Source: Deltaproteobacteria bacterium
GTDB taxonomy: Bacteria; Myxococcota; B64-G9
DNA length: 64,000 nt
Assembly: GCA_016935365.1 (NCBI GenBank)
Contig: JAFGRB010000366.1
Span: 28,088 to 92,087 of the forward strand
Reading direction: 5' to 3'
Shown here: in pieces, positions 53,277-62,638 of the stretch
How positions within the stretch are numbered: position 1 is the first letter of the stretch
How the letters are laid out: each line of letters opens with the position of its first letter
The notes under the pieces: model-generated
Databases searched by the model: none
What the model was told of the DNA's origin: nothing
The model's input: the letters and a program-made list of their open reading frames with translations, nothing else
Position numbers and translations under genes: made by a program

Positions 53277-54344
53277 ATGTTCCAGTCGCTACGCAAGCTC
53301 GTGCTCTCGATCGGAATGATCGGCCCGGCAGTGGCCTGCGTCGCAGGTCTGGCCGTGGGTCTGTGGACGCTGCTCGGCGACGGCGGCCCCGGCACGCTGC
53401 TGCTCCGTGGCGGTGCAGCCCTACTCCTGATCTCGCTGGCCGCCGCCATCGTGGTCCTGCTGGCCTTGCACGTCCTTCGACGAGCATTCGGTCAGGTCCA
53501 GGAGCTGGCCAAAGGCATGGCCCGCGGCGAACGCAGCTCCAGGCCCAGGCTCGAACGGCCCGAGGAGCTGATGGCGATCGTCGACTCTCTGCTCGAGGCG
53601 GACCTGGCCTTCCACCACAGGGAGCGATCGCTCGAGCAGGAGTTCCGCAGCCGCTCACGTCAGGAGCGAACCGAGGCGCTCAAGCGTTTTGCCGAGGGTG
53701 TGGCCCGGGAGATCCAGCAGCCTCTGGCCGGCGTGGTGGGCTTCGCCGAGCTCGCGTTGCGCCAGCAAGGCGTGGCCGGCCAGCTGAAGAACTACCTGTC
53801 CTTCATCGAGCAGGAGGCCCGATCGGGCCGTGAGTCCCTGGAATCGCTGCTGCGATACTGCCGCGAGGAGAGCGCCGCCACGGAGCCGGTCGACATCAAC
53901 GGCCTGCTGATGGAAGCCGCCAAGGGTCTGCGCACCGGGCAAGATGTCAAACTGCGGCTGAACCTGTCGGAAGACCTGCCACCTCTGATGGCCAATCCCG
54001 GCGAGCTGGCACGCGTCTTCACGACGCTGCTCGACAATGCGCGTGAGGCACTCGAGCAGGACAAGGGCACGATCGAGCTGAGCACGAACCGGGATGAGCA
54101 AGGTCGGGTCGTGATCATGGTCAGAGATGACGGCCGGGGTATCCCTGAGCACATTCAGGCGCGCGTCTTCACGCCTTTCTTTTCCACCAAGGGGCTGCGC
54201 AAGGGAGCCGGCATGAACCTCGCGCTGGCCGAGCGGACGGTGCGGCGCCATGGAGGCGAGATGGACTTCTGGTCGCGGCCCGCGGAGGGGACCGTCTTCT
54301 TCGTCCACCTGCCGATCCGCTGCAGCGAGGCCGATGGGGTCTAG
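53277..54344 (+). CDS. histidine kinase-like protein lacking the phosphoacceptor His
   Basis: A 355-residue membrane protein: two helices at about 10-30 and 45-65, a HAMP-like linker, a DHp region and an ATPase domain. The ATPase part has all motifs: N-box LLDNAREALEQ, G1 DDGRGIP, F-box FTPFFSTK, G2 GAGMNLAL. The H-box, however, reads VAREIQQPLAG, where the family has AHE-NNPLAG: residue 144 is Arg (CGG at 53706-53708) instead of His. Autophosphorylation by the classical route is thus not expected. ATG 53277 chosen; GTG 53274 is adjacent. It lies next to the divergent degenerate receiver. Confidence 0.87.
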   Translation: MFQSLRKLVLSIGMIGPAVACVAGLAVGLWTLLGDGGPGTLLLRGGAALLLISLAAAIVVLLALHVLRRAFGQVQELAKGMARGERSSRPRLERPEELMAIVDSLLEADLAFHHRERSLEQEFRSRSRQERTEALKRFAEGVAREIQQPLAGVVGFAELALRQQGVAGQLKNYLSFIEQEARSGRESLESLLRYCREESAATEPVDINGLLMEAAKGLRTGQDVKLRLNLSEDLPPLMANPGELARVFTTLLDNAREALEQDKGTIELSTNRDEQGRVVIMVRDDGRGIPEHIQARVFTPFFSTKGLRKGAGMNLALAERTVRRHGGEMDFWSRPAEGTVFFVHLPIRCSEADGV

Positions 54345-55405
54345 TCGCTACCTCCGGACTGCTCCTGCTTGCTCTTGATCTCCTCGAGGTGTCTGAACAT
54401 CTGCAGGCCCTCCTTGGCGCGGAGGTTGTCCGGATCGATCTTGAGCACCTTGCGCCAGAACGGAGCAGCCTTGTCGAGCTCCTCGCGGGCGAAGTGCTCC
54501 GAAGCCTTCTTCATCCAACGCGCGACGAGTGCTTCTCGCTCCGGCTTGAGCGCCCGCATGGCCGCCTTGGCCCCCGAGTGGGAAGGCTGGATGGCGAGGA
54601 TCTTCCTGAGCGTGGTCACGGCGCCCAGGATATCGCCTCGCGCCTGCAGACGTCCCGCCCGGGTGAAGAGCGCATCCACCTCGCTCGGCTTGGTCTCGGC
54701 CGGTTTGACATCCGGCCTGACCCGGCGCCTCCGCGGCGGATGCCGGAGCCTCGATCTCCTCACCGGCGCCGTCTCGGCCACCTCGGGAGCGATCTCTCCA
54801 GGCGCGGCCGGCTGGGACAGCTCGATCTCCTGGGATGGCAGACGCCGATCGCACTCGGCCAGCAGCCGCTCGGAGTCGAGATTGTAATCCAGGCCGTGCT
54901 CCCTCACCTGCTCTCTCACCTGGAGCAGCTTGAGCCGCGCCTCCTCGTAGTCACCGGCCAGGAAAGCCGTCGATGCCGCCTGGGCGGTCTGCTCGATCTG
55001 TCTCTCCACTGAAGCTATCTGCGCCTCGACCTGGCCGGCTTTCTCTGCGGCCTTGAGCCCGAGCGGATCATCGTCCTTCAGCCTCTGGCTGATGTCCCGG
55101 TAGTAGCGAAGCGCTCCTCTCAGGTCGCCCTCCGCGAGAAGCTGGTCGCCACTGTGGAGCCACTGCTCGATCAGGTACTCCACCGCCTCGGTCACGTCAT
55201 CGATAAGCAGGTGATAGTCCGCAGGCTTGGGCTGGTTCTCGAGGTCCAGACTCTTCAGGACCGTGTAGGCTTCCAGCACGTCACCGCGCTGATAGGCCTG
55301 CCTGCAATGCTCGATCGTCGGCCCCTGGCTCGTGCTCGTCTTGCAGGCGCCCAACGACAAGCCGACCGAGCAGACGAGCAGCAAGGACTTGAGGCATGTC
55401 TCCAC
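54341..55405 (-). CDS. TPR-containing lipoprotein
   Basis: A 354-residue lipoprotein (signal ending LGAC). Helical repeats are seen at both ends: GDQLLAEGDLRGALRYYRDI, ASTAFLAGDYEEARLKLLQV, AGRLQARGDILGAVTTLRKI and EHFAREELDKAAPFWRKVLK. An Arg-rich linker (SRLRHPPRRRRVR) sits in the middle. Similar to proteins that pair with FHA or kinase systems in myxobacteria, but no family can be named. It overlaps the kinase-like gene by 4 bases at the 3' end (convergent). Confidence 0.78.
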   Translation of the reverse strand: METCLKSLLLVCSVGLSLGACKTSTSQGPTIEHCRQAYQRGDVLEAYTVLKSLDLENQPKPADYHLLIDDVTEAVEYLIEQWLHSGDQLLAEGDLRGALRYYRDISQRLKDDDPLGLKAAEKAGQVEAQIASVERQIEQTAQAASTAFLAGDYEEARLKLLQVREQVREHGLDYNLDSERLLAECDRRLPSQEIELSQPAAPGEIAPEVAETAPVRRSRLRHPPRRRRVRPDVKPAETKPSEVDALFTRAGRLQARGDILGAVTTLRKILAIQPSHSGAKAAMRALKPEREALVARWMKKASEHFAREELDKAAPFWRKVLKIDPDNLRAKEGLQMFRHLEEIKSKQEQSGGSD

Positions 55406-55547
55406 GAGAAGACAGGCTAGCTCAGAAAGGAGACGGGTTCAAGGCGTTCAAATAGTCCAATCGGAGGAGGCTCCGCCCCTTCCCAGTGGGCGGCTCGAGC
55501 GGGTATAGTCGTTAGCGATTCCTGCAGCCGAGAGGAGGACTGGCTCC

Positions 55548-57374
55548 ATGCAAGACCATCCAATCGGAGTGCTGTCTGCGCTCCTGATCGTCTGTGCGGC
55601 CGCGGCCTGTTCTTCGGGCAGCGCAGAGGTTCCAGACGCGGGTGTCGACAGCAATACGCCCCCGGCGCAACCTGCAGTCTGCAGCCAGGATGCCTGGTGC
55701 TGGGAGGATCCCCTTCCCCAGGGCTCGACGCTGGCTTCTCTGAGCGGCAATGCGGCAGACGATGTGTGGGCGGTCGGAGCCGAGGGCACGATCCTTCACT
55801 GGGATGGAGAGCACTGGCTGGGCTCCCCCAGCGGTACGGAGAACTTCTTGCTCGACATCTGGAGCCTGGCGACAGACGACGCATGGGCAGTTGGAGCTCA
55901 GGGCACGATCCTGCATTGGGACGGCACGGTCTGGTCTCCGGTCGATAGCACGACCGCTTACACGCTGACAGGGGTGTGGGCGGCGAGCGCGGATCGGGCC
56001 TGGGCCACGGGCTTCGACCCATTGGGCAACTCTGGCACGGTCCTCGGCTGGCAAGGGGACTCCTGGTCAGAAGTCGACAGCACCGCGACGCGCCTGGCGG
56101 CGATCTGGGGCGCATCCGACGAGGACGTCTGGGCCGTGGGCATCGCCGGTACGATCCGCCACTGGGATGGAAGCACATGGTCGGACATCGACAGCGGAAC
56201 GGAACACGCCTTGACGAGTATCTGGGGCCTTTCGCCAGAGAACCTCTGGGTAGGGAGCTTCGAAGGCGATATCCTCCACTGGGATGGTGCCCGGTGGGAG
56301 GTCCAGCTCAGCGATCCCTCTCTCATGCTGAGCGATTTCTGGGGCGCCGGACAGGAGGCCTGGGCGTGCTCTCAGAGCTCCAGGATCCTGCACCTCCTCG
56401 ACGAGAGCTGGTCGCAGGAGGTCGATACCTCTCCCCTCTCCCTGCATGCGATCTGGGGTTCCGATCTCGACGCGATCTGGGCCGTGGGCGATCTCGGCCT
56501 GGCCTACTTCCGTTCCGGGACCGGATGGTCCAGGCAGTGGGTCACCTTGTTTGGAGACGAGCCCTATGCCTGCCTGTACGGGGTCTGGGGATCGGCCGAG
56601 GACGACGTCTGGGCAGTGGGAGAGCCCGGTCTGATCCTCCATCGAGATCGAGAAGGCTGGTCCAGGCTCTCGCTCGAAGACGATGCCTGCAGCTTGCAGA
56701 GCGTCTGGGGTACGGCATCCGAAGACGTCTGGGCGGTGGGATACAACGGCCTGGTCTTGCACTGGGATGGAGATGCCTGGTCGGCCGTCGACAGCGGAAC
56801 GTACGAGGGCTTGACCGATCTCTGGGGCAGTGCGGTCGACGATATCTGGATGGTGGGCGGGAACGGCACGATCCTCCACTGGGACGGCTCCGCAGTCTCC
56901 ACCGTCGAGAACGAGCATTCCGACTTCCTGACAGGTGTCTGGGGATGCTCGGAATCCGATGTCTGGGTTGTGGGCATGGATGGTGCGGTCCTCCACTGGG
57001 ACGGCTTCAGCTGGCAGCCTGTGCCCAGCAGCACGACAAACCACCTCTTCGGTGTCTGGGGGACGGGTCCTGAGAGCGTCTGGATGGTGGGTATGCTGGG
57101 TACCATTCTTCACTGGGACGGATCCGGCTTCGCCGACCACTCCGTCTCAGGCATGGACCAGGGCGGCTTGTTCGGCGTCTGGGGGCTGTCCGACGACGAC
57201 ATCTGGGTCGTGGGCCGGGGCGACGACGAGGAAGGTGTCATCCTTCATCGGGACGGCGCGCGCTTCGTCCGAGAGATTGGCAACACCCCGAGACAGCTGA
57301 ACGGTGTGTGGGGCATGGAGAGCGGGGACGTGTGGACCGTGGGCAGCATCTCGCTGCTGCACCGGCGTCGCTAG
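55548..57374 (+). CDS. repeat beta-propeller lipoprotein (GTILHWDG repeats)
   Basis: A 608-residue lipoprotein (signal ending AAAC). After a Pro-rich stretch it is a chain of about eleven units of 45-50 residues, each ending AVGxxGTILHWDG and beginning LxxVWG or IWG, the YCF48/BNR-like type of blade. Such proteins are often annotated as WD40-like or glycosyl hydrolase-like propellers and are common in myxobacteria; no catalytic residues can be picked out. GAGGAG precedes the ATG. It overlaps the convergent helicase gene by 4 bases. Confidence 0.84.
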   Translation: MQDHPIGVLSALLIVCAAAACSSGSAEVPDAGVDSNTPPAQPAVCSQDAWCWEDPLPQGSTLASLSGNAADDVWAVGAEGTILHWDGEHWLGSPSGTENFLLDIWSLATDDAWAVGAQGTILHWDGTVWSPVDSTTAYTLTGVWAASADRAWATGFDPLGNSGTVLGWQGDSWSEVDSTATRLAAIWGASDEDVWAVGIAGTIRHWDGSTWSDIDSGTEHALTSIWGLSPENLWVGSFEGDILHWDGARWEVQLSDPSLMLSDFWGAGQEAWACSQSSRILHLLDESWSQEVDTSPLSLHAIWGSDLDAIWAVGDLGLAYFRSGTGWSRQWVTLFGDEPYACLYGVWGSAEDDVWAVGEPGLILHRDREGWSRLSLEDDACSLQSVWGTASEDVWAVGYNGLVLHWDGDAWSAVDSGTYEGLTDLWGSAVDDIWMVGGNGTILHWDGSAVSTVENEHSDFLTGVWGCSESDVWVVGMDGAVLHWDGFSWQPVPSSTTNHLFGVWGTGPESVWMVGMLGTILHWDGSGFADHSVSGMDQGGLFGVWGLSDDDIWVVGRGDDEEGVILHRDGARFVREIGNTPRQLNGVWGMESGDVWTVGSISLLHRRR

Positions 57375-59350
57375 CCACCCCTCTCCACACGCCAGATCTC
57401 GGTGACCCGATCGGGCAGCTCGACGAGAAAACGGCTCGCTTTGCTGATCAGCTGACGCCGGCCAGGCCGATCCTCGATCTGGCAGCTCAGCAGGTGCAGC
57501 AGCCTGCGGGCGCGCGTGACCGCCACGTAGAACAGCCTGCGCTCCTCGTCCAGACCGCCGGGCTCGGCCTGGGCTCGGTAGTGCGGGAATCGCCCCTCGT
57601 TCAGGCCGATGACGAAGACCGCATCCCACTCGAGACCCTTGGCCTGGTGCACTGTGCTGAGCACGAGCCGATCTTCGGGCCGGCCTGGGTCCAGGACCTC
57701 CTCGGCCGCGAAGCTGGCCAGCAGGTTGAGCTCCGACAGGAACGAGACCCTGTCCTCGAAGCGCTCCGCATACGCGGCGAGCGAGACCAGATCCTCCAGG
57801 CGGTTTTTCGAGTTGGGGTAGAGGTCCGCCAGGTGATCGGCGTAGCCGTGCTCCAGCACGGCCTGGATGGCCTGGCCGGGTTGCGATCGGATCTCGTCTG
57901 CATCGAGCAAGACGAGCAGCTCCCTCAATCTGTTCCACGACTGCCTCGCCCGCCGGTGAACAACCGAGGACGGCGCATCCGACAGAGCCGCTTGCAAGGG
58001 ATCGATATCCCCCTCGAGCACCTCCCAGATGCGAGCTGCGCTTCGGCGCCCGATGCCCGCCTGCAGCTTGAGCACCCGAAGCCAGCTCAGCGCGTCCTTC
58101 GGGTTCTCCACCAGTCGAAGGTGCGCCAGCACGTCCTTGATGTGGGCCTGCTCGAAGAACCGCAGGCCGCTGCGCACCGAGAACGGGATCTTCCGCCGCG
58201 TCAGCTCCACCTGCAGCTCCATGCTGTCGTGGTGAGATCGGTAGAGCACCGCCATCTCCGCGAGCGGCGTGCCCTCGTCGAACAGCTCTGCGATGCGCTG
58301 GCATACCAGCTCGGCCTGCATCCCGGCGTCGCGTACGACGATCCTCGCCGGCATCTCGCCGGCCGGTCTCGTCGCCCGCAGCGCCTTCGGGATCTGGCGC
58401 AGGTTGAAGGCGATGGACCGGTTGGCCAGCGCCAGAATCTCCGGGCTCGACCTGTAGTTGTCCTCCAGCTTCACCAGGCGCGCACCCGGCCAGCGTTGCT
58501 CGAAGGTCAAGGTGATGTCCGGATCGGCCCCCCGGAAGGAGTAGATGGACTGGGCGTCGTCACCGACCACGGTCAAGTTGCCATGCGCCGCAGCCAGCAG
58601 GTCGACGATCTCGGCCTGGATGCGGGATATGTCCTGGTACTCGTCGACCAGCACGTGCTGGAAACGCCCGGCAATGCGCTCGGCCAGCTCGCCGCCGGCG
58701 GCGAGCAGGGCATACAAGCGTGTGAGCAGGTCGTCGAAGTCCATCAGGGCCATCTTCTGCTTGCGTTGCCGGTAGTCCTCGGCCAGCTCGAGGATCTCTT
58801 CGAGCCTGGATACCAGCTCTGGCGCGCAGCTCGGTACCAGCTCCTCGAGCGGCCTTCCGGTGTTGGCGGCCAGCCCGAGCAAGGCGTTCAGGGCCCCTGA
58901 GCTCATGAAGATCCGTTCGTCTCTTTCACCTCTCGCCGCGATGCAATCGTCGAGCAGATCGCGGGCGTCCTCCTGATCCAGGATCGTGTAGCCGTCGGGG
59001 AAGCCGGCCTCCTGCGCGTGGATCCGGAGCAGGCGGTTGGCCAGGTGGTGGAAAGTCCCCCCCCAGACCCGCCTCGCCTCCTCCTGGACGAGGTGCTCGA
59101 CCCGGCGCAGCATCTCCCGGGCGGCCTTGTTGGTGAAGGTACACAGGGCGATCGAGTCCGCTGCGAGCCCTTGCTCGATCAAGTAGGCGACCCGATAGGT
59201 CAATGTCCGCGTCTTGCCCGTCCCCGCTCCGGCGATGATGAGCACCGGGCCCGGCCCGGCCCTGACCGCCTCGAGCTGGCTCGCGTTCAGGTCCTTCTCG
59301 TAGTCGACCTGGAGATCGGCAGGTGGCGAGCTGAGCAGATAGCGCTTCAT
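57371..59350 (-). CDS. ATP-dependent DNA helicase, UvrD/Rep/PcrA family
   Basis: A 659-residue protein. All superfamily I motifs are present: NASQLEAV, AGAGTGKTRTL (Walker A), DEYQDIS (Walker B), GDDAQSIYSFRGA, NYRSSPEIL, STVHQAKGLEWDAVFVIG and RRLFYVAVTRAR. It unwinds DNA 3' to 5' in repair or replication restart. The length is slightly short of PcrA/UvrD (about 720). Start at 59350. A standalone gene between two lipoprotein genes. Confidence 0.94.
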   Translation of the reverse strand: MKRYLLSSPPADLQVDYEKDLNASQLEAVRAGPGPVLIIAGAGTGKTRTLTYRVAYLIEQGLAADSIALCTFTNKAAREMLRRVEHLVQEEARRVWGGTFHHLANRLLRIHAQEAGFPDGYTILDQEDARDLLDDCIAARGERDERIFMSSGALNALLGLAANTGRPLEELVPSCAPELVSRLEEILELAEDYRQRKQKMALMDFDDLLTRLYALLAAGGELAERIAGRFQHVLVDEYQDISRIQAEIVDLLAAAHGNLTVVGDDAQSIYSFRGADPDITLTFEQRWPGARLVKLEDNYRSSPEILALANRSIAFNLRQIPKALRATRPAGEMPARIVVRDAGMQAELVCQRIAELFDEGTPLAEMAVLYRSHHDSMELQVELTRRKIPFSVRSGLRFFEQAHIKDVLAHLRLVENPKDALSWLRVLKLQAGIGRRSAARIWEVLEGDIDPLQAALSDAPSSVVHRRARQSWNRLRELLVLLDADEIRSQPGQAIQAVLEHGYADHLADLYPNSKNRLEDLVSLAAYAERFEDRVSFLSELNLLASFAAEEVLDPGRPEDRLVLSTVHQAKGLEWDAVFVIGLNEGRFPHYRAQAEPGGLDEERRLFYVAVTRARRLLHLLSCQIEDRPGRRQLISKASRFLVELPDRVTEIWRVERGG

Positions 59351-59390
59351 GCGCGTCCTGTCCGGGTCTGGCCGGCCACGCTCCGAGTGC

Positions 59391-61181
59391 TCACAACGCT
59401 GCGAGATGCGGCATGGGCTCGAGAGCGCGCAGCGTATCGATCATCACGCCGAGGGAGGCGGCGATGGCCCGGAGGTCCTGGCTGGCGTGACAGCAGACGG
59501 TCCAGCGAAGCGTGGGGGCAGCCCGCTCGGAAGCCGTCAGGGCCAGCAAGACCAGCGCGGAGATGCGCTCTCGCTCTGCCGCTCCCGCCTGCGCCCGACC
59601 GCGCTCCGGCTCGGCGCAGCGAGCATATCCCTCGTGGTTCAAAGACCAGCGCAGCTCCTCGTCCTCGAACCACCGACGAACACGACGGTGGTTCTTTCGC
59701 GATAGCTCCAGCCAGTCGCCGAGCGAGTCCTTGCAGGCGGACAGCTCCTCCCGCTGGAAGACATCCAGCAAGGCCTGCCAAAGCGAGAGCAGCCCGAAGA
59801 GCTGCCGGAAGGTGAGCCAGCCCTGCTGCGAGTCCTTCAGGCTCTCCCAGGCCTCGATCCGTCTGTCGGCGAAACCCACGGCGGCTTCGCTGAACCGGCG
59901 CGCCATGGAGGCGGCCTCACGCTGCTGGGCGAGCTTCCGCCGCAGCTCGAAGGCCAAGAACATCGCGAACACGTCGGGGACCTCTGCCTCGGTCAGCAGG
60001 CGCTCGATCTGGTGCAGGGCCATGGCCGCATCCCCGGCGAGCTCCAGCACGAGTGCCAGCCGCAGCAGCAAGACATCCGCCCTGGCGGTGCCGGCCAGCC
60101 GGGCCCGCTTCTCGCCCAACCAGTTGCCAGCCCGCACGGGCCCGATGGAATCGATCACCCGATCCAGAGCCCGGTGGGCCCTGTGCCTGACCTCGACGAA
60201 GGCATCACCGCAGAGCAGAAGCAGCAGATCGGCGCTCTGCTCGTCCGGCGCCAGCATCAGCTTGTCGGCCAGCAGCCAGCGTTCCCGCGGATCGCCAGGC
60301 AGCTCCGCGCTTGCAGGGACGTCCGAGACGGTCGCGCGGAGCGTGCGGGTGGCTCGGGCCAAGCGCGCGTACAGATCGCGCACCGGCTTGCTCTCGGTGC
60401 CGACCGGCTCGAAACCGGCCCGCTGCCAGGCCTGCTGGGCGCTGCGCACCGAGTCTATCATGCTGGCCAGCTCCCCTGCCGGAGCGCGCTCGCGAATCAG
60501 AGACTCGGCCTGCTCGAATCGAGCTCCATCTCGCAAGGCCGCCACCTGCCTGCCGAGCAAGAGCTGCTCCACCTCCCGCACGAGCGGATCGCCCGGATGA
60601 GCCCGGATGAAGTCCCATGCCTCCGCCACGTCACCGGACTGCCTGACACGCTCGAAATGCAGGCGCTTGATCCGCTGCTCCAGCTCCGCCTTGCAGCCGG
60701 TCTCGGGGTGGGCGGACAGGAAGCTCCGGATCCGACGCGGATCGTCCTGCCTGGACATCGCGGCGCAGTTCTGCTCATCGAGCCGGCGCTGGACCTCGAC
60801 CACGTGTCGTCCCCTGGGATGCTGGCGAAGATACAGCCCGAGCGAGTGCGACGAGCCGGCCTTCACAGCCTGCTCGAAGTCCAGCTCGTCGACCCGGCGC
60901 TTGATCCGCAGGCTGTACGGGCTGTCCGGATACCTCTCCAGGAAGATGTTGAAAGCGTACCTGGATCCCGATGCGACAGCAGCGCGGTACTCCAGCAGCG
61001 CCACCCGATTGCGCGCCTCGACCGTGGAGGGATCTCGGGGGTGCTCCTGGATGAAGCGCCTCAACTCGTCCACGTCCTCGGAGTCCTTGACCCGCTCCCA
61101 GGGCGCTCCACAGGACGAGAGCGCGATCGCGGCCAGCATCCAGGCTCCACTCATTCGAAATACTGGACGTTTTGTTGACAT
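59391..61181 (-). CDS. hypothetical lipoprotein with helical repeats
   Basis: A 596-residue lipoprotein (signal ending ALSSC). The first 200 residues hold short helical units of about 36 residues of the form DLDELRRFIQEHPRDPSTVEAR, FNIFLERYPDSPYSLRIKRR, LGLYLRQHPRGRHVVEVQRR and IRSFLSAHPETGCKAELEQR, like the TPR-related repeats of BamD and YbgF-type proteins. The remainder is helical without a known signature. Possibly an envelope scaffold. Divergent from the NlpC/P60 gene; a 10-bp palindrome overlaps its start codon. Confidence 0.75.
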   Translation of the reverse strand: MSTKRPVFRMSGAWMLAAIALSSCGAPWERVKDSEDVDELRRFIQEHPRDPSTVEARNRVALLEYRAAVASGSRYAFNIFLERYPDSPYSLRIKRRVDELDFEQAVKAGSSHSLGLYLRQHPRGRHVVEVQRRLDEQNCAAMSRQDDPRRIRSFLSAHPETGCKAELEQRIKRLHFERVRQSGDVAEAWDFIRAHPGDPLVREVEQLLLGRQVAALRDGARFEQAESLIRERAPAGELASMIDSVRSAQQAWQRAGFEPVGTESKPVRDLYARLARATRTLRATVSDVPASAELPGDPRERWLLADKLMLAPDEQSADLLLLLCGDAFVEVRHRAHRALDRVIDSIGPVRAGNWLGEKRARLAGTARADVLLLRLALVLELAGDAAMALHQIERLLTEAEVPDVFAMFLAFELRRKLAQQREAASMARRFSEAAVGFADRRIEAWESLKDSQQGWLTFRQLFGLLSLWQALLDVFQREELSACKDSLGDWLELSRKNHRRVRRWFEDEELRWSLNHEGYARCAEPERGRAQAGAAERERISALVLLALTASERAAPTLRWTVCCHASQDLRAIAASLGVMIDTLRALEPMPHLAAL

Positions 61182-61185
61182 GTCA
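61176..61185. promoter_or_regulatory. 10-bp palindrome at a divergent start region
   Basis: TGACATGTCA (61176-61185) is a perfect palindrome covering the ATG of the minus-strand lipoprotein gene. The plus-strand TTGACA here is a possible -35 box for the NlpC gene, but a matching -10 is not well placed. An operator is only a possibility. Confidence 0.25.
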
Positions 61186-61234
61186 CCAAATGTAGGACAA
61201 AATACTACTAAGACCTACCCAGGTGGAGGTTCCC

Positions 61235-62071
61235 ATGCTCCGCTCGCTGATCCCAGCCGCCTCGTCCTGTCTGCTGGCCGTCCTGGCCGCCTGCAGCGGA
61301 TTCCAGGCCCGGGGGATCGCAGCCAGCCCATTCCAGCACGTGGCCTTGCGCTCGATCGCTTTCGGACAGGCCCCCGTATTCGATATGCCCGATATCGAGC
61401 CCCGATCCGCGTCGGTGGCCTGTCGCTGTGTGCGCGACTTTCGCCACCCGGTTCTCAACCGCTGCGAGTCCTGGAAGCGCAGCCTTCCTGGGCCGGTCTC
61501 TGCACCCCATGCGCCTGCCTGTCCCGTTGGGGCCATCGAGGGACAGCTTGCCGTCGCCCGCCATGCCCGCAGCCTGTTGGCTCGACCGCGCTTCGATTAC
61601 CAGGACCGGCACTATAGCCATGACTGCGCCGGCTTCGTCCTGTCCGTGCTGGACCACAGCGGCCTGAGGCCCCGCGACTTCCTCCTCCCGGGCAGACAGG
61701 GAGAGAGCGGTGTAGCGCTCATCTACCGTAGCGCCGAGGCGCTGGGGGCCATCCATCGCAACAAGGTTCCCGCCATCGGCGATCTCGTCTTCTTCGACAA
61801 CACCCACGACCGCAATCGCGACGGCCGGGCCAACGATCCGCTCACCCACGTGGGCATCGTGGAGAAAGTGGATGCGGACGGTACGGTCAGCGTCATCCAC
61901 CATGTTCGACGCGGCGTGCTGCGCTACAAGATGAACCTCTTCCAGCCCAGCCTCAGGCGGGATCCCGGCTCCAGGAAGGTCCTCAACCATCACCTGCGCC
62001 TCGGCGCGAACGGCCACGAGCCCCGCTTGACAGGCGAGCTTTTCCACGCCTACGCCACGCTCCTGCGCTGA
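61235..62071 (+). CDS. NlpC/P60-like lipoprotein, probable cell-wall hydrolase
   Basis: A 278-residue lipoprotein (signal MLRSLIPAASSCLLAVLAAC). The catalytic Cys is in YSHDCAGFVLSVL, the His in THVGIVEKV and a further His in VIHHVRRG. IGDLVFFDNT is the typical NlpC/P60 segment before the His. It probably cleaves peptide cross-bridges of peptidoglycan, or acts as an amidase on other substrates. The start at 61235 has GGAGG upstream; an earlier GTG in the frame is less likely. Confidence 0.85.
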   Translation: MLRSLIPAASSCLLAVLAACSGFQARGIAASPFQHVALRSIAFGQAPVFDMPDIEPRSASVACRCVRDFRHPVLNRCESWKRSLPGPVSAPHAPACPVGAIEGQLAVARHARSLLARPRFDYQDRHYSHDCAGFVLSVLDHSGLRPRDFLLPGRQGESGVALIYRSAEALGAIHRNKVPAIGDLVFFDNTHDRNRDGRANDPLTHVGIVEKVDADGTVSVIHHVRRGVLRYKMNLFQPSLRRDPGSRKVLNHHLRLGANGHEPRLTGELFHAYATLLR

Positions 62072-62086
62072 GTGCGCCCGGAGGCT

Positions 62087-62569
62087 TCAGATCTCCTCGA
62101 CCGTCGCCTCGAGCGTCTTGGTATCGAGCAGCGCCACGGTGTGTCGCTTTCCCAGCCAGCCGCCCAGCTCGCCCGGATTGACGAACAGGGTCTCGCCCTT
62201 CTTCTCGATCGCGGGCTCGTGGGTGTGGCCATGGACCACGATCTCGGCCTGCCTGGATTCGAGCTCGCTCTGGGGAAAGGAGGCCAGATCGTGGATCACC
62301 ATCACCTTCTTTCCGTCCAGGTTCAGCTCGTAAGGTCCGGGCTGGATCCGGCCCTGGGAGGACCGGGTCAGCCCCGCCTGCTCCCCGTCGTTGTTGCCGA
62401 AGACCCCGATCCAGGGGCAGCGCAGCTCCTTGAGGGGCTCGAGCGCGAACGGCGCCACGAAGTCACCCGCGTGGATAGCGAAGCCCACCTTCTTGTCGTT
62501 GAAGAACTCGACCATCCGCTCGATGGCGGGCAGGTTGTCGTGGGAGTCCGCCATGATACCGACCAGCAT
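62087..62569 (-). CDS. metallophosphoesterase, YfcE/MJ0936 family
   Basis: A 160-residue cytoplasmic protein. It has the compact phosphoesterase metal ligands: MADSHDN (D, H), HAGDFV (D), GNNDGE (N, D), VIHDLA (H), VHGHTHEP (H, H). YfcE-like enzymes hydrolyse phosphodiesters in vitro; the physiological substrate is unclear. The start at 62569 has GGAGAA upstream. It is the last gene of a minus-strand group with the transglutaminase and ComEA-like genes. Confidence 0.9.
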   Translation of the reverse strand: MLVGIMADSHDNLPAIERMVEFFNDKKVGFAIHAGDFVAPFALEPLKELRCPWIGVFGNNDGEQAGLTRSSQGRIQPGPYELNLDGKKVMVIHDLASFPQSELESRQAEIVVHGHTHEPAIEKKGETLFVNPGELGGWLGKRHTVALLDTKTLEATVEEI

Positions 62570-62638
62570 GCAGGTTCTCCTCGCTTTCGGGCAAGGCTTA
62601 GCACCGATGCACCGGCCTGTCAACGCAGCGATCAGCGA

